A DNA stretch of 64,000 bases, from NCBI GenBank assembly GCA_004352715.1, contig SCFE01000027.1, positions 421,671 through 485,670 of the forward strand, given 5' to 3'. The stretch comes from Hofstenia miamia. Its lineage: Eukaryota > Xenacoelomorpha > Acoela. How positions within the stretch are numbered: the stretch's first letter is position 1; the number at the start of each line of letters is the position of its first letter. Shown piece after piece: positions 46,886 through 59,162 of the stretch. Below the pieces are notes generated by a model. It ran no database searches. It saw only the letters and a program-made list of their open reading frames with translations, and was not told the origin of the DNA. Position numbers and translations under genes: made by a program.

Positions 46886-49559
46886 AATGGTATAGATCAA
46901 TGTTGCATAAGTAATGCAAGAAATAAATATTAGGCAATAAAGTTGCTCTTTGTTTAAAAATGAAGTGTTTTAGTTAATGCTGATTTTTATCATAGTGAAA
47001 GCCATTTTTTTGCAGCTGTAGATTTTTAGACAGGCATTGTAATGTTAGGTGAGATAAATTAAGCTGTTTTATAAGACTTACTAAAATTGTTCATTTATAT
47101 ATATATTAAAGATGCTGAATGAACAGTAAATTGATTGTATTGATGAACTAAGAGGAGGGTCTAGTGAAGATTGCTTATGTCATATAATGTTAAATTTACT
47201 ACATCTTACTTCTTGAATTGATTATGCAAATGCATGGAAGAGCTTGCAGAACATCAACAGAAGTTGTCTGGCTTCCTTTTCTGAGCTGCTTTCTGACAAT
47301 GAGTTGTTTTGAATTGTTGATCATGTTCCTTATCCTTTCCTCTTAATATGTAATTGACCAATTGCAGCACAGCTTCATCAATACATCCATTTTGGTTATG
47401 AATTAGATTATATGTTGTTGTGTCCTACAATTATTTTATTGTTGATGTTTATTAGATAGGACTGCAGAATAGACCTTTTGCAACTGTTCTTCACATCCTG
47501 TTGTCCAGAGCTATTATTTGTACACATTCATGATTTGTGCTTCTGGGAGGTCTCATATACTTACTCTTATATTCCAACTAATTTATTTGTGGTTTTTTCC
47601 TTCTATTTATGCACAGGCTTCCCAAATATTACTAGTTTTGAAAATTTTAATGTGAGATTGTTTGATTTAAGTCTATAATGACTATGAAAATGACAAGTTT
47701 ATTGTTGTAGTCTGCTAATGATAAGCAGAAATCAATACCTTTCTAGTAGACTATCTTAACAATTTGAATACTTCATTTAGCCATTACATTTGATTGAAGA
47801 CATTCTGCACAGCTAGTCATTTGAATCATTCCAATAAGCATTTCTGATCTCATACAATCTCAATGCATTATTATTGGCCATTACTGTGTAGGGGATTCCA
47901 TGAGTGTAAATGATACTTTAAAATTTATCAATTATTGAAGCTTGTATATTTTTCTACTATTAGACATCAAGAAAAGAAACCAAAGCAAATTACAAATGAT
48001 TTACAACCAATTTAAACAATATTTCAGCTTTCTGAATAGAAGGATTGAAATTCAACAATATGTTCTTTTTTGTAGTTTTATTGGTGCAATCTGCATCATC
48101 TCTATTATTGATAAACTTTTCAATGTTATGCAGCATCTTTTTCCAAAAACAAACTAGAGTGGAATGAAAATTGTATTAATTTTTGAAAAAAGGTTTTCTA
48201 AAAACCTGCCTATGCTTTTAAAATCATTCTTTTCATTTTTGTATACATTTGAAAAAAAATTTCACTCCACACTTATGCAAACTGTCTACATAGTTTTTTA
48301 TTTTTATTTTCCCATAAGTGGTCTGTTTAATTCTTTATACACTTGTTTCCAAAATGTCATTGGTATAAAATACATACTTCATTTGATTACAACTTATGCT
48401 TGATTTTTCCAATTGTTGCTGTCTTCACTCCTTATTAGGCAGCATGGACTACATGTTTTTTGCATCTAGGGTAAAATTCCAATCATCTGTTTGCAATTTG
48501 AGATTGTTATCAAAATTATGGAGAACAAATTCTGATGTAAGGAAATGATTTATTCATTGTAATATATCTCTGTGCTGTTAATTCTTTAAAATGGAACAAT
48601 TTCTGTTACTATTTGCGCAATAGTGTGATCATTCTTTTGGTGAACTCTGAGATGTAATTCATGCCAAGCAGTTAGTGAAGTGATCTACTTAATATTAAAA
48701 AACTCATCATTCCTACCAGATATAGTTGGATAGTTATATTTTCATTCATTATGCTTTTCTATCACCACCATGCTTCCTTACCAACTGCTTGGTTGAACAA
48801 ACTTTGAGGTAGGCTGGTAGATATTTTTAAAGAAGATGAATTAGTAATTTCAAATTCTGCTTAAGTGTATCTAACTTTACTGGTCTATAGATCCACCATT
48901 CTTAGCCAGTGAAAACAAATGGTAGGTATTAAAAATTTGATAGCATTTGTGTTTTGGAATAGTTGTCTTTGATCTTAAATTTTTGGACATTAGCCAAAAA
49001 TAGTTTGATTGTATTTTATTCACACATTATCTACCTGAACTTTCAAAAACCTATTGTCATTAATTTTAGCTTTTAATGCTGTGGCAAGGCTAAATACGGT
49101 TTTAATTTCCATTTGATCATCTTATTTTTCATCCAATATTTATTGGAACCTTCATTTGTCTCACCACAGGAATACATTTTCAAGTGATATTTCGTCAGTC
49201 TGGAATTGCATTTGTAAAATTTAATTTCATTTTTTTGAATTTCTTTGAAGGTAGCATAGAGTAGGATCCTACATTAAGCTCCCAAGTTGACTTTCATTTA
49301 GTGGGCACCTTGTCCATTTTAACAGAAATAATTATTTTGTTGTATTTTTGTTGGTGTATTTTTCTCTTGTTAATTGCATTGCACGCATACTCAGAGTTGA
49401 CTTCAGAATCATCTAGATCATAGACCTCTTGGAGTTTGTAATTGATGACAGCACTTTGCAGCAAAGTATATGGGTTTCCCACATTTCCTACATGATTTAA
49501 CACAAGCAGAAGATTATCTTGGCTTATATTGTTTTCCACATTGTTAATAAGATCAATGG

Positions 49560-51347
49560 CAAGGGCGGATACAGATTACAAAATTGTACAAAAACAATTA
49601 CAAAGAAAATTCCTTAATACCATTAAATTGAGGGAATAAGAACAATTTCTTAAGTTTTTTACAAAGATCTGGCACATATTTCATTGAATTTTACACTATA
49701 ATGGATCCTATGGATCCTGAAATTTCATCTCAATAAACATAAGAATATTTAGTTTTCAGGAATTGTTTTAAATTTCAAAAGTATTTCAATTCACCCTTTT
49801 GGATGGGGATGAATGGGAAAACATATGATTTCTGAGAGATATTTTAATTTGAGCATAAAATTTTTAATTATTTTGCATTTAAAAATAGTGAAATTAGATT
49901 AGCATAGCTAAGGCTACCCTGTGGCACATAAATTTATAGTGATAAATTTAGAAAAATTAACAATGTACTTTATTACCATTGCATGAGTAATAATTAACTA
50001 ACATTTTCTCCTTGTCTACAATTTCTATTTCTCAACACTGTTCCTTCTTACCCCATTTGATAATCAATAGGGATGGTCAAATTTTTTGTACTTAAATTCA
50101 ACACCATGCACCTACTCCAAAGATCGCAAAACAAGTTTTTTTATTTTTAGAATTTATAGATTTTAGCAAGAGCTTTACATTTGTGAATTGGGTGATTTTC
50201 TTTAATTTTATCAACATATTTAGCAACATTGATTGAAATTGAGACTAAGCACACATTCATACCATTAGGTAAAAATTTTGCAATTTACTTAATCTCGCCT
50301 CATTTACACCACTGATGTTCAGTGCATCTAGTGGAGCATCATCACTCACTGAAAAGTTTCTAAAACAACTTTGTGGTTTAATTGCTGATAAAAGCATACT
50401 GACTATTCCATAACCTACAACTGGATAAGATGCCAACTTAGCTTCTCCTTGTTACAAAACATAATCCTCTGCATTCGTGGAACTAGACAACACCATGCAA
50501 ATTCAAGGCTTGAAGTTGATCACCACTTAGATGGAGCCAGCCACTACCTCAAGTGAAACTGACAGTTCTTATTTGAAACTGATTTATTTTAATTCTGTTC
50601 TAAGATACATAACCCTGACCGAAAATATATTTGATCAGAATTTCCTTGTTAGAGCATTTACCTAGGAGTGAGAAAAGAAGAATAATTGTCTTCCTTTCTG
50701 AATTTTAAAAAGAGAATATTTTGTTGTAACATATTTTCTAGGCACTGGAACGGATTTTTGAAAGATTGATCATTATATTGAATTATGATATGACAGAAGA
50801 TACAAACTCCTATATACAAAGTGTTGCACGTGTTGTTGTTAGTGAACTAAATGATTATCAATCACATTCGTTTCTAGTTCTGAAGATACTGTGAATTTAA
50901 ATCAAGTTCAAAATCGTCTTGATGTTAGCATTGTGGAATTAACTGAGTAATTGAACCTTGCCTAATATAATACTGTGGAAAACAAAACCTCTTGATGTTT
51001 TGAATTAACATACACATTTGTTGAATCTCATTTGTATTTAAATAACATTTTATTAATTGTTGATAATTATTCCTATTTTAATTTTGTAGTACATAATGCA
51101 AAATCCTCTAAAAAAACACAACATGCTATTATTAAAGCGTAATTTGCAATTTGAAAAAAGTGAAAAATTGCAAAAATTCTGTTTCCCTTTTTTGAGTCAG
51201 TAGATGATGGTGAAATCTTTGCATAGTGCTGAATTTTAAAAATTGAAAATTCAATATTCTTATGCCCTCTCTAGTACCCAATTATACACTTAGCATTTTA
51301 TTTTACATTGGGCCCCCTTTTAAAAAATTTATCTGTATCCGCCACTG
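49560..51347. mobile_element. hAT-type element, 1,788 bp, with perfect 8-bp target duplication
   Basis: The left end is caagggcggatacagat and the reverse complement of the right end is cagtggcggatacagat, 15 of 17 identical. The octamer atcaatgg occurs directly on both sides (49552-49559 and 51348-51355). CAGTGGCGGA-type ends with 8-bp duplications are typical of hAT. Scanning the interior, I find no recognisable transposase or dimerisation-domain motif and no long frame, so it is non-autonomous or heavily decayed. It carries more CpG than the flanking DNA. Confidence 0.85.
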
Positions 51348-51355
51348 ATCAATGG

Positions 51356-51750
51356 TGTGATGTAAGACTATGGTAAGACACATTTGAAAGCATCACATGC
51401 TTAAAAATATGGTTATACTATGTATTTGAAATGTGTAGACTCAATATACGTGCAATGGAAATAGGCTTTGGAATTTAGTATAAATATGAATAGATAAATA
51501 TTGGCTTCTCAATCATATAGATACCAACATAAAATGTATAAAACCGGCAGTTACCAGTATTAGTACTAGATAGTAAAGTATGAATTAATTCTTCAAAAGC
51601 AATAATGGACAATGGTTAACAAATACAGTATTCATGTAAATATATGTGTGTCTAGGTTATCATAAAAATAGGATATGACTGATAATTTATTAAATAAAAT
51701 ATTTTCAAATTGGCCTTAAAAATGTGGTTAAAACTGGTTTTCCATAAAAT
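51356..51750. other. No recognisable feature
   Basis: AT-rich with few CpG, resembling the DNA left of the hAT-type insertion. Possibly the intron upstream of the exon candidate. Confidence 0.45.
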
Positions 51751-51758
51751 TTCTTTAG

Positions 51759-51876
51759 GCAGAAAAATACTTGAAAAACGAGATATTATATATTGTACAG
51801 AGGAAACTCGGAGAAACATTGAAAAGCGGGAGATCTGCGGCTCAATGCGTGAGTGTCAACCTGCATACAGACAGTT
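51759..51876 (+). CDS. Candidate internal exon, unrecognised protein
   Basis: A locally GC- and CpG-richer 118-bp block follows aaaatttctttag (acceptor AG at 51757-51758) and ends before gtaaga (51877); a stronger donor-like gtgagt lies at 51849. One frame reads KILEKRDIIYCTEETRRNIE, then KREICGSMRECQPAYRQL, with the charged and cysteine-containing look of real coding sequence. A second frame (KNEILYIVQRKLGETLKSG) is also open, so the reading frame is not certain. The contrast with the CpG-poor flanks favours an exon under constraint. No domain is recognised. Confidence 0.4.
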
Positions 51877-51879
51877 GTA

Positions 51880-53555
51880 AGATGTTTCACTGCTACTGCT
51901 CTAATTACAGCTATTCCATTTTTAACAATGAATCCAAACACCATTTGTTCGAATATTATAGTTTTTTTATATGATGCACAATCCCGTGTAAAAAATTTAA
52001 TTAAATTTTATTCAACATTGCTTCACCAATCGACAATTTTATTAAAATTAGAAATAAATTATTAGAAAATACATAGATATCTTGAACTTTATGTGTTATT
52101 TTATAACATTATCACATAATGATAAATTGCATATGGATAGATTAGCAATGCTTCAAATCTATGCAATAAATCAAATTTGACGCAAAAATTTCTTTCATTA
52201 TTTTAGATTAAAAGAATTAGGGAAATTTAAAAACGAGATACACATTATACATGTATAATGCTTTCTCCAAATTTAAATATTTATTGAAGAAAAATCGTCA
52301 ATTGTTTTAAAAAAGTTTCATATGCATAACACCATATGTTGTCACAAATGCTCTACTTGATTTTTATAGGTCTTGCGTTAGTTTCAGAAATAATAGGCAT
52401 TTACAAAAAGTGAATTTTTTCTTCTAGCACAATGAATTCAATTCATATTTTAAATTTTTAAGTTTCCCTTTAGTCGATTTTTTTGACATAATTCATCGTT
52501 ATCTTATTATTTTGGAAAAAGTAGTTTAGGTTTTCTGAACTAATACTGACACATTTTTCAGTTATTTTTTAGAGTTAAGGAAGCGCATGGCCATGAGTTA
52601 CAATTCGATTATAAACCAAATACAAGATAACATTCATATTTGCCTTGATTACAAATAATAATTCCTGAATACAAGTATAACCAATACTATGCATAACTTG
52701 TCTTAAGCCTCAGTTACAATTTAGTAGGTGTAACTAGGCCAGCGGAAATCTGACAGAGATGGAAATGGACTGGGTTGTCCATGCGTTGTGCTGGGCCTAG
52801 GCTGGGTTGGGCTGAAATGTAATGGGCTAAAATGGGTTTGATATTTCTGAGCTAAAATGTAAATAAATATTTTCCTTCTTAATATATATTTTACCAGTGC
52901 CGTCATGTTTTGATTAATGAAATTTAAGTTAATGGGTTGTTGTTATACCTGATAAATAAAGACTTTCATACTAACAATAATTCCTGACATGTTGTCATAT
53001 TGGTCTTCCTTGGAACAGGAACTCCCTACTCTAGCAATTGTAGCTAGGTGGCTGTGTTTGTCTCAAGCATCCGCAGCCGAATCAGAATGAAACAACAGCA
53101 GTGCTGGACTGACAGTATCAGATAGACGTATCCAACTGAGCTGTGACACAATCTGCAGCATCGAATTTGTCAATAGCTGTGCAAAAATTAATATACATTA
53201 ATGCTTTTTTGCATTTTACCAGTAGTCATCAATATTTCATATCATTGTATGTGTAAGCAAGTGCCAATTTCTTAGCCATTGCTGAAGAACTAAAAAATCT
53301 AAATGCTTCTGACATAAAGTAATGGATATACATGAAGGCTTATTTGGAAGCCCTACTATTTATTATATCATGCTTACATGTTTTGAATTTTCCAGTTTAA
53401 AGTTCGGAAGGACATCAATGTAGAATAGAGAAATAAATCATTATCATGAAAACCTATCGATAACCCACTTTTCCGGTAAAATGGCATCCAGTGTTATTTG
53501 TAAAATTGTCTAAATTTTGAAATTGGCTCAGAATGAGCAGTTTCAGTGACGTTAA
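51880..53555. other. No firm feature (1.7 kb)
   Basis: AT-rich with two GC-richer patches: 52735-52850 (repeated gggctgggcctaggctgggttggg, starting near cagagatggaaatggactgg, like hAT-type subterminal DNA) and 53000-53180. No matching end or duplication was found for either. Confidence 0.4.
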
Positions 53556-53559
53556 ATTT

Positions 53560-53765
53560 ATGAGCGGGCTTTGTGTACCTAACACCGAGCGGGTATAGCA
53601 ATTAAAATTTCGTTAACACCAAGGAAAACAATAACATTTCGTCAATATTTTTGTTAAAACCACAAGTTCATGATGTAAAATTGTGATATGCAAACGTGCT
53701 TGACTAGCAATTTATACCCGTCAGTAATTAATTGATACTTAGCAAAACCCGTGCGAATGCCCGCC
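53560..53765. mobile_element. Possible small inverted-end element
   Basis: Left gagcgggctttgtgtacc and agcgggtatagcaatt are answered on the right by aatttatacccgt and cgaatgcccgcc in inverted order. The interior is non-coding. No target duplication could be defined, so this is tentative. Confidence 0.35.
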
Positions 53766-54255
53766 TTAAACACCTAATTATGAAGCTTCAGATGCAATTT
53801 TGCATTATGGCAAACATAACTGAAGTGAATCTTGTCAGACGAATTGCGCACATCTTGGTTAAAAGGTTTATCTATTTTTAATGCAATAATATGAATATTT
53901 TAATTAAAATGTGCAAAAAACTTTAATTTGAAGGACATGCACTAATGCTAATTGGCTTCCAAAACATGAGCTTGGTTTTGATTCAGAAAAAGTGGTTTGT
54001 TTACTTAGCGACATCTATCTTTAAAAAATTACGTACATATATACATTTGAACATCGTCGCTAGAGGGTGTACGCTATATCTGATTAAAATAAGGAAGTTT
54101 TTATTATCTTGTTCCGAAAAATACAGTACGCTATACGCAATAAGCAGGTACGCTATAAACAAGGTTTTTTCGCCTAATTAATAGGCTAAAACATCAGTTT
54201 TTCGGAATTAGTACGCAATATTGATGTGTATGCTTTAAACCGAGTATGCTATATC

Positions 54256-54256
54256 N
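54256..54256. other. Single ambiguous base
   Basis: One N, 17 bp before a TA microsatellite. Confidence 0.95.
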
Positions 54257-54269
54257 ATTGTATTTATGC

Positions 54270-54272
<3 letters not shown>

Positions 54273-54309
<37 letters not shown>
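54273..54309. repeat. (TA)n microsatellite
   Basis: About 18 TA units with one tg interruption. Just upstream (54065-54250) gtacgctata-like words recur loosely. Confidence 0.9.
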
Positions 54310-54311
<2 letters not shown>

Positions 54312-54407
54312 TCGCCAATAGAATTCAGTCAGAATTAAAAAAAATATCCCCCTGTTGCCAAATCCTGGATGAAAAAATGTTTCATTAATAGATTTACATT
54401 TATGAAT

Positions 54408-55230
54408 TTAAAAATAAATTATTAATTGCTGCTTTGAACCTGTTCTTTTCAATTTAAATTCGTGCGGATAACAGACCCAAACCCAAATATTTAATAAAAT
54501 TAACACAGAACATTTTTCCTCCAATTTGTGACATTTGAATTTGCAAAGAGAATGTGTCTGTACCCTGTTGAGCTTTTGAATTTCTACGCATTTAAATATA
54601 AATTTTGAGTTTGTGATAATTTTATGAAGCTTGGAGTTAACTAAGTTGTAGTTCAAAAGGTCATCATGATGTTGTGACTTAGATATAGCGTAGAGTAGAC
54701 TGGTATCATCAGAGTATTTAGCAATGTCAGAACCATGCCCATCAAGACTAAAAGTAACATCATTTTTCTAACCACTCATAATGCTATGCACCCCTTTCCC
54801 AAACCAATGAGAGTGTGTTTTCAGTTCATAGCGTATAAATAGGCCATTGAAATACAATACGTTAGAATTATTCAGATTTCTAGCAATGATATCGATATTG
54901 TTGCTTAAATATCCACCATCGAGATTTCTGCTTGTACGCAAATTGGCTACAGTCATGACCAATATCATCAAAATAAAACTGAAGACCCAATCTGTCTAAG
55001 CACCTACCAAGAATGGGAGCAATCACTATGCGACAAAACTCCTTGTAATCAAAGGTTCGGGCACATTTCCCTTGTGAATAAGATTGAATACTGCCGTATT
55101 CCATTTGGTGGGGGATTCACAGGTTTGAAAACTCTTTAGGAATATATTATTATACGAAATTTTAAGAATAGCAGCATACTTATTAGAAATCCATGCTTAT
55201 AATGGATTTGACATTACTTAAAACCTTGAA
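54408..55230 (-). mobile_element. LINE reverse transcriptase fragment (decayed)
   Basis: On the minus strand, in several frames, I read SNKYAAILKISYNNIFLKSF, WNTAVFNLIHKGN, APILGRCLDRLG, and further on DIAKYSDDTSLLYA, then NSKLHKIITNSKF. These correspond to the finger/palm start of non-LTR reverse transcriptases ('W..A.V.PIhKG', 'xILxKxLDxL') and to the catalytic YADD-type box (here YSDDT) with the following '...NxxKxxxx' block. The part between, with the GxPQG motif, is not recognisable, so the copy is deleted or scrambled. Orientation is opposite to the LINE tail at 56979-57540, and the clade is probably different from the LINE at 61.6-64 kb. Confidence 0.65.
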
Positions 55231-56391
55231 GTGTCATTAAGCCAAACGAGTTCGGTGCTAGACATCAAACGGAATATCTTTCTTGTTTTCTTTGTTGTAT
55301 TTGGTGAAGAATTTGTTAAATTTGGTAGCATGAGATTTGATCAAATTAATTCTCTCAGATCTATTTTTTGTCCTTTTTCAGAACCTCCATATAGTCATCG
55401 GAGTAATTCATGTTCAAGAATATCGGCTGATGAAAATGTGAAACACACCTGTAAATTTCCCGTTGAGCTTTATTTCACAGGGCCTTGTCTTGTTGTTTAA
55501 TTGGTTGAATTTTTATTTTGTACAACTAATTGAATTCAGAATGACCACCAATCCTTTTTAAAATGTCAAGCTTCCTATAGTGTTTCTGTAGTAAGCTATT
55601 CTCAACCACAATTTCATTGTAAGATTCTACACATTCAACAGTGTCATCTACTTCATTATCATTTTGCAAAGATATTGACCAATGATCAGTTTATTTGTCT
55701 CAAATAATGCATTTTGCAGGTAGTTATTTCTAGAAAAAGCTTCATTCTAGTATTTATATTATTCAATTTTTGCAAGTGACATCGAAAACATTATTCACTA
55801 AAGATTTTTGCATGCTGAGACGCTTCACCATTTGAAGACACAGTTCGGAGGATGTGGGGGCCTTGGGTAAAAATAATCATACATGAAAAAATTCTGTTAA
55901 TATTGAATCACATTTATAAAAATTCGCTGTTGAATTTCTTACCTATTGCTGGACAAAGCAAATGCAATATCAATATTAGTATGCAAATTTACATTAAGGA
56001 GAAATGTAGGTCACATTTTTAGTAAAATTAAATGTAATAGTCAAACGGCATAGATAAGTTTTTAGTCCTCATCAAAGTCATTATTAAGGGTTTTCATATC
56101 TATGATAAAGTTGAACGAAGTTTCTTTATAATTAAATCACCACAATCATTGCCTTTGCTGCAGTGCAGACTAATTTGCTATTACGTAATTCAAGAATGCT
56201 GTGTTCTGCTTTTTAATAACGTAATTGTAATATTTTTGTATGTTATTAACAGGCAAGTAGTTTTTAGCGCACAGCCATTTTTTAATTAAGCGAGTTTTAA
56301 ATTTGAGACTGCAATTAAGAATGGAATAAAAAACTTGCAACTATGTAAAACTTATTATTAAATAACGTGATTTCATTATTTCTTTATGCTA
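55231..56391. other. No firm feature
   Basis: May include the decayed upstream part of the LINE ending at 55230 (minus-strand residues FNKFFTKYNKENKKDI), but nothing definite. The 89-codon plus frame at 55231-55500 lies opposite this and is not convincing. Confidence 0.4.
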
Positions 56392-56394
56392 ATA

Positions 56395-56426
<32 letters not shown>
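56392..56426. repeat. (TA)n microsatellite
   Basis: About 17 TA units with one interruption. Confidence 0.95.
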
Positions 56427-56978
56427 GTTAATAACAGTAGAATAAAGATTAATATTGATAGAAATAATTTATCTTAGATATTAATTTCGACGTAAGAATT
56501 TGAAAACTGATGGAAGGGTGAATAGTAACCAATGTATTATTTATCCCATTGTCATATTTCTCTTTGTGGGAATTTAAATATGTTCATTATTTTCACAATC
56601 ATAAACGACCTTCTTTTTAAGTAATACTACGAAATGCATTCGGTCTACCTCATTCTTCTTATATACTTTGAATTAAAATTCCTTGCTAAACAATAATAAA
56701 TTTGATTCAACTCACATCAGACTATTAGTTGTACAAAAGTATATGCAAAATGAATGCTCTTAGCTTGGAAAATCTATGAACATTTTCGGACTTTATTTTG
56801 GAATTTGCAAATCATTAGAGCCAAAGCAACATGTTTGCTAATATGAAGATGCTAAAAGTCTTGAGAATATATTTTTATAATTATTCAATTGATTTCTCAA
56901 ATGTGTGATTTATCCTTCCTCTTTATGACTATGTCCTTTGTCAAGGATTTTTTTGCTACTCCACCTGAATAATGTGTT

Positions 56979-57540
56979 GATGGCAGCATAACTAACCGCG
57001 TTCCATCAGCTAAACTTTTGGGTGTTTTAATGCAAAGTGATTTGAATTAGGGAAATCATGTCAAATACACTATAACCAAAACAGCTAAATGACTCCCCTT
57101 AATTCGCATTCCTAAATTCAGTGGATTTCATATCAAGGATCTCATAATGGTTAATGCATCTATGGAGCGATCAATTTTAGAATATTGTACACCTCTCTGG
57201 AACTCATCTGACATCTCTTACTAAAGATCAAGCAAAAAGCATTGAGAATATACAGGAGCGAGCATTAAAGATCATCTTCCCCCATTTATCATACAATGAT
57301 GCTCTTTCGTTAGCCAACATCAACACCTTAGAAAAACGCAGGCTAAATCACTGCAACAGAATATGGAAAAGGATAGAAAACAAAGAACACCATCTGCATA
57401 GTCTACTACCTCCTTCCTCTGTAACAAGATAAAACTTCCGTCAAGTTTGAGATTTTCGTTTACCCCTCTCATCAACCCGTCTCCAAAAATCCTTTGTATA
57501 CGTCCAAGTCAATAACGATTTTCCTGTCCACTACGTCTAA
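56979..57540 (+). mobile_element. LINE ORF2 C-terminal fragment (CR1/L2/jockey-like)
   Basis: Plus-strand frames read VPSAKLLGVLMQSDLN, SMERSILEYCTPLWNSS, then KDQAKSIENIQERALKIIF, LSYNDALSLANINTLEKRRL and HHLHSLLPP, ending at a stop near 57540. This is the standard region after the polymerase box in many animal LINEs ('KxLGVxxxxxLxWxxH', 'RSxLEYxxxxW', 'IExxQxRAxxxIxP', 'YxxALxxxxxxTLxxRR', 'HxLxxLLPP'). It contains frameshifts and stops. A TTAC microsatellite at 57622-57642, about 80 bp after the stop, is probably the element's 3' end. The copy is 5'-truncated with no reverse transcriptase box. Confidence 0.8.
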
Positions 57541-57621
57541 ATTTTTCAGTAGAAGATATAATATTTTTGTTTTGTATTCTTGTATGTTCAACTTGTTAGG
57601 TTGCGAACAATGAATAAGAAA

Positions 57622-57642
57622 TTACTTACTTACTTACTTACT
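57622..57642 (+). repeat. (TTAC)n tail of the LINE
   Basis: About five tandem TTAC units ending the LINE fragment. Several CR1/L2-type LINEs end in short tandem repeats rather than poly(A). Confidence 0.75.
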
Positions 57643-57644
57643 AG

Positions 57645-58110
57645 AGAGTGATCAAAATAAGTTTGCTGTTATATCGCAGGATAAAAATGCAGTAAGCTAA
57701 AGCAAATATACCCTCAATCCTTAACTGGGACAGCTGGCAAAAAATTCTTGCTCAAAATTCAACAGCTTTGAATTTCAATTATAGTTGCATTGAAGATCTT
57801 GTTAGCATTGGCGTAGGCAGGCCAGGTCCAAGTCAGCTCATAGCCCGGAAACTACCAGGGGATTAATCGTCCAAACGAATAAACTAATACACATAGCCAT
57901 ACAAAAATTCAATATAGACTTTTTGGAATTAGTTTATTCGTATATTGCCAAACGTTTCACAGAAAGCGCCTATAATTTTCTCTTCGGTCAGCAGTTCCAA
58001 AATAACCAAATAATCTAGTCTTTCATTTGTGATGGAATTGCGCAATTAAATTCTTTTTCGAACCATAAGCCTGAAGTTTGTTTTGCTTTGAACGAGGTAA
58101 ATGGCAAGTG
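57645..58110. other. No recognisable feature
   Basis: Nothing identified; a GC-richer patch lies at 57805-57870. Confidence 0.45.
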
Positions 58111-58117
58111 ATATAAT

Positions 58118-58422
58118 TTTTGTCAAAGACTGAAAAGCTAAGTGATGTAGCAGCAGAACCTCAAGAAGAGTTGGATATTAGACGACTCAATGCCTTCAAT
58201 CATGGCCTACTTTTTCACGACCTGGCGATTTGCAATACAAAAAACGAAAAGTAGCTATAAATACTGCTGCAGGTAAGGAATTAGTGTAACATTTTGTCAA
58301 GAGACGCAATACAAAGAATACTGAAAAATTCCTTTCAAATTGTGGAGCTACAGCCATTGTACTTGCTTTACAACAAAAAAAGATTCATCAAACAATTTTA
58401 AGGGTTTCACAGGAAAAGAAGT
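58118..58422 (+). pseudogene. Decayed coding-like stretch, unrecognised
   Basis: The first frame gives KTEKLSDVAAEPQEELDIRR through 58254. A second frame, overlapping it, gives FSRPGDLQYKKRKVAINTAA, then GKELV, a stop, HFVKRRNTKNTEKFLSNCG and ATAIVLALQQKKIHQTILRV. The composition looks like real protein broken by one frameshift and one stop. A donor-like cag/gtaag at about 58272 may be fortuitous. No family is recognised; a transposon remnant is likeliest. Confidence 0.35.
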
Positions 58423-59162
58423 AAAATAAATTTCTAGAAATATTTCATCTCGAAGTAGAGAGGTTAGATCTACATTTCTGCTTGTGTAAATCTATATTCG
58501 CTGATTTTTATGCCATGAACTCATAAATTTTGATATGCTGGAAAAATGATTGTTTATTGTTTATATTTGAATGTGGTTTTTGCAATTTTTTTGAAATTAA
58601 AGTACATGGGTGTGTGAAATAGCTAATTCTTTGATTTGTTTTTTAAAGTGATTTGTACATCAAATCTTGGTATATGGTAAAAAGTGTTTGTGGCTGAATT
58701 TTTGTTAATTTTACTGTAAAGCGCCAGACGTGATTGCAGTAGGTCTTGATTCAATTAATTCTTTTGCCATTTAAAATTCAATGCTCAGATCAGTTACATT
58801 GATAGCGTGCCCTCCTGAAGCAACTGATAAGTCTTTTCTCATCACTAAAACAACGTCATAAACTTGAGCTACCTAAAGATTGTTGAGGTGAATCAAAGCT
58901 TGCGGTTGCATTCTTCTAGTAAGAATACCCCTTTTTGATGAAAATATTGTTGACTATGACGTGGGAAAGTGCAAGCCACAGACCACAGAAGCAAAACCCA
59001 GCTCCGCCATTCACAGAATTTTCAAGCTTTGAACTAAATTAGCTTAGGCTGAATTGATTGGTAATTTCAGATGGTGTATTTGCTGTAGTTGAAACAGATG
59101 AAGAAGATGTACATTTAGCAAAGTTGTCAATGACAATATGAAAAGAAGTTTTACTAGCTAAG
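58423..59162. other. No recognisable feature
   Basis: Mixed AT-rich sequence without recognised coding or paired repeats. Confidence 0.45.

Larger units (their letters stand above)
44280..49551. other. CpG-depleted block, no gene recognised
   Basis: By reading, almost no CpG is present. The stretch from 46421 to about 48613 contains none, and only a few occur elsewhere in the block. TG and CA are frequent, and the plus strand appears T-rich in much of 47-48.5 kb. This fits germline-methylated DNA, which in invertebrates is typically within transcribed genes, so this may be an intron; that is inference. No exon with a recognisable product was found. The 81-codon minus-strand frame at 49294-49539 (starting MENNISQDNLLL) is unrecognised. 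Confidence 0.6.

Noticed and set aside
49294-49539. 81-codon minus-strand frame next to the hAT-type insertion (LLLVLNHVGNVGNP)
   Set aside because: A faint resemblance to the helical part of large lipid-transfer proteins came to mind, but it rests on a few residues and no other exon supports it.
52735-53110. Possible hAT-type element starting cagagatggaaatggactgg
   Set aside because: The start and its gggctggg-type subterminal words look right, but no right end with a matching octamer was found.
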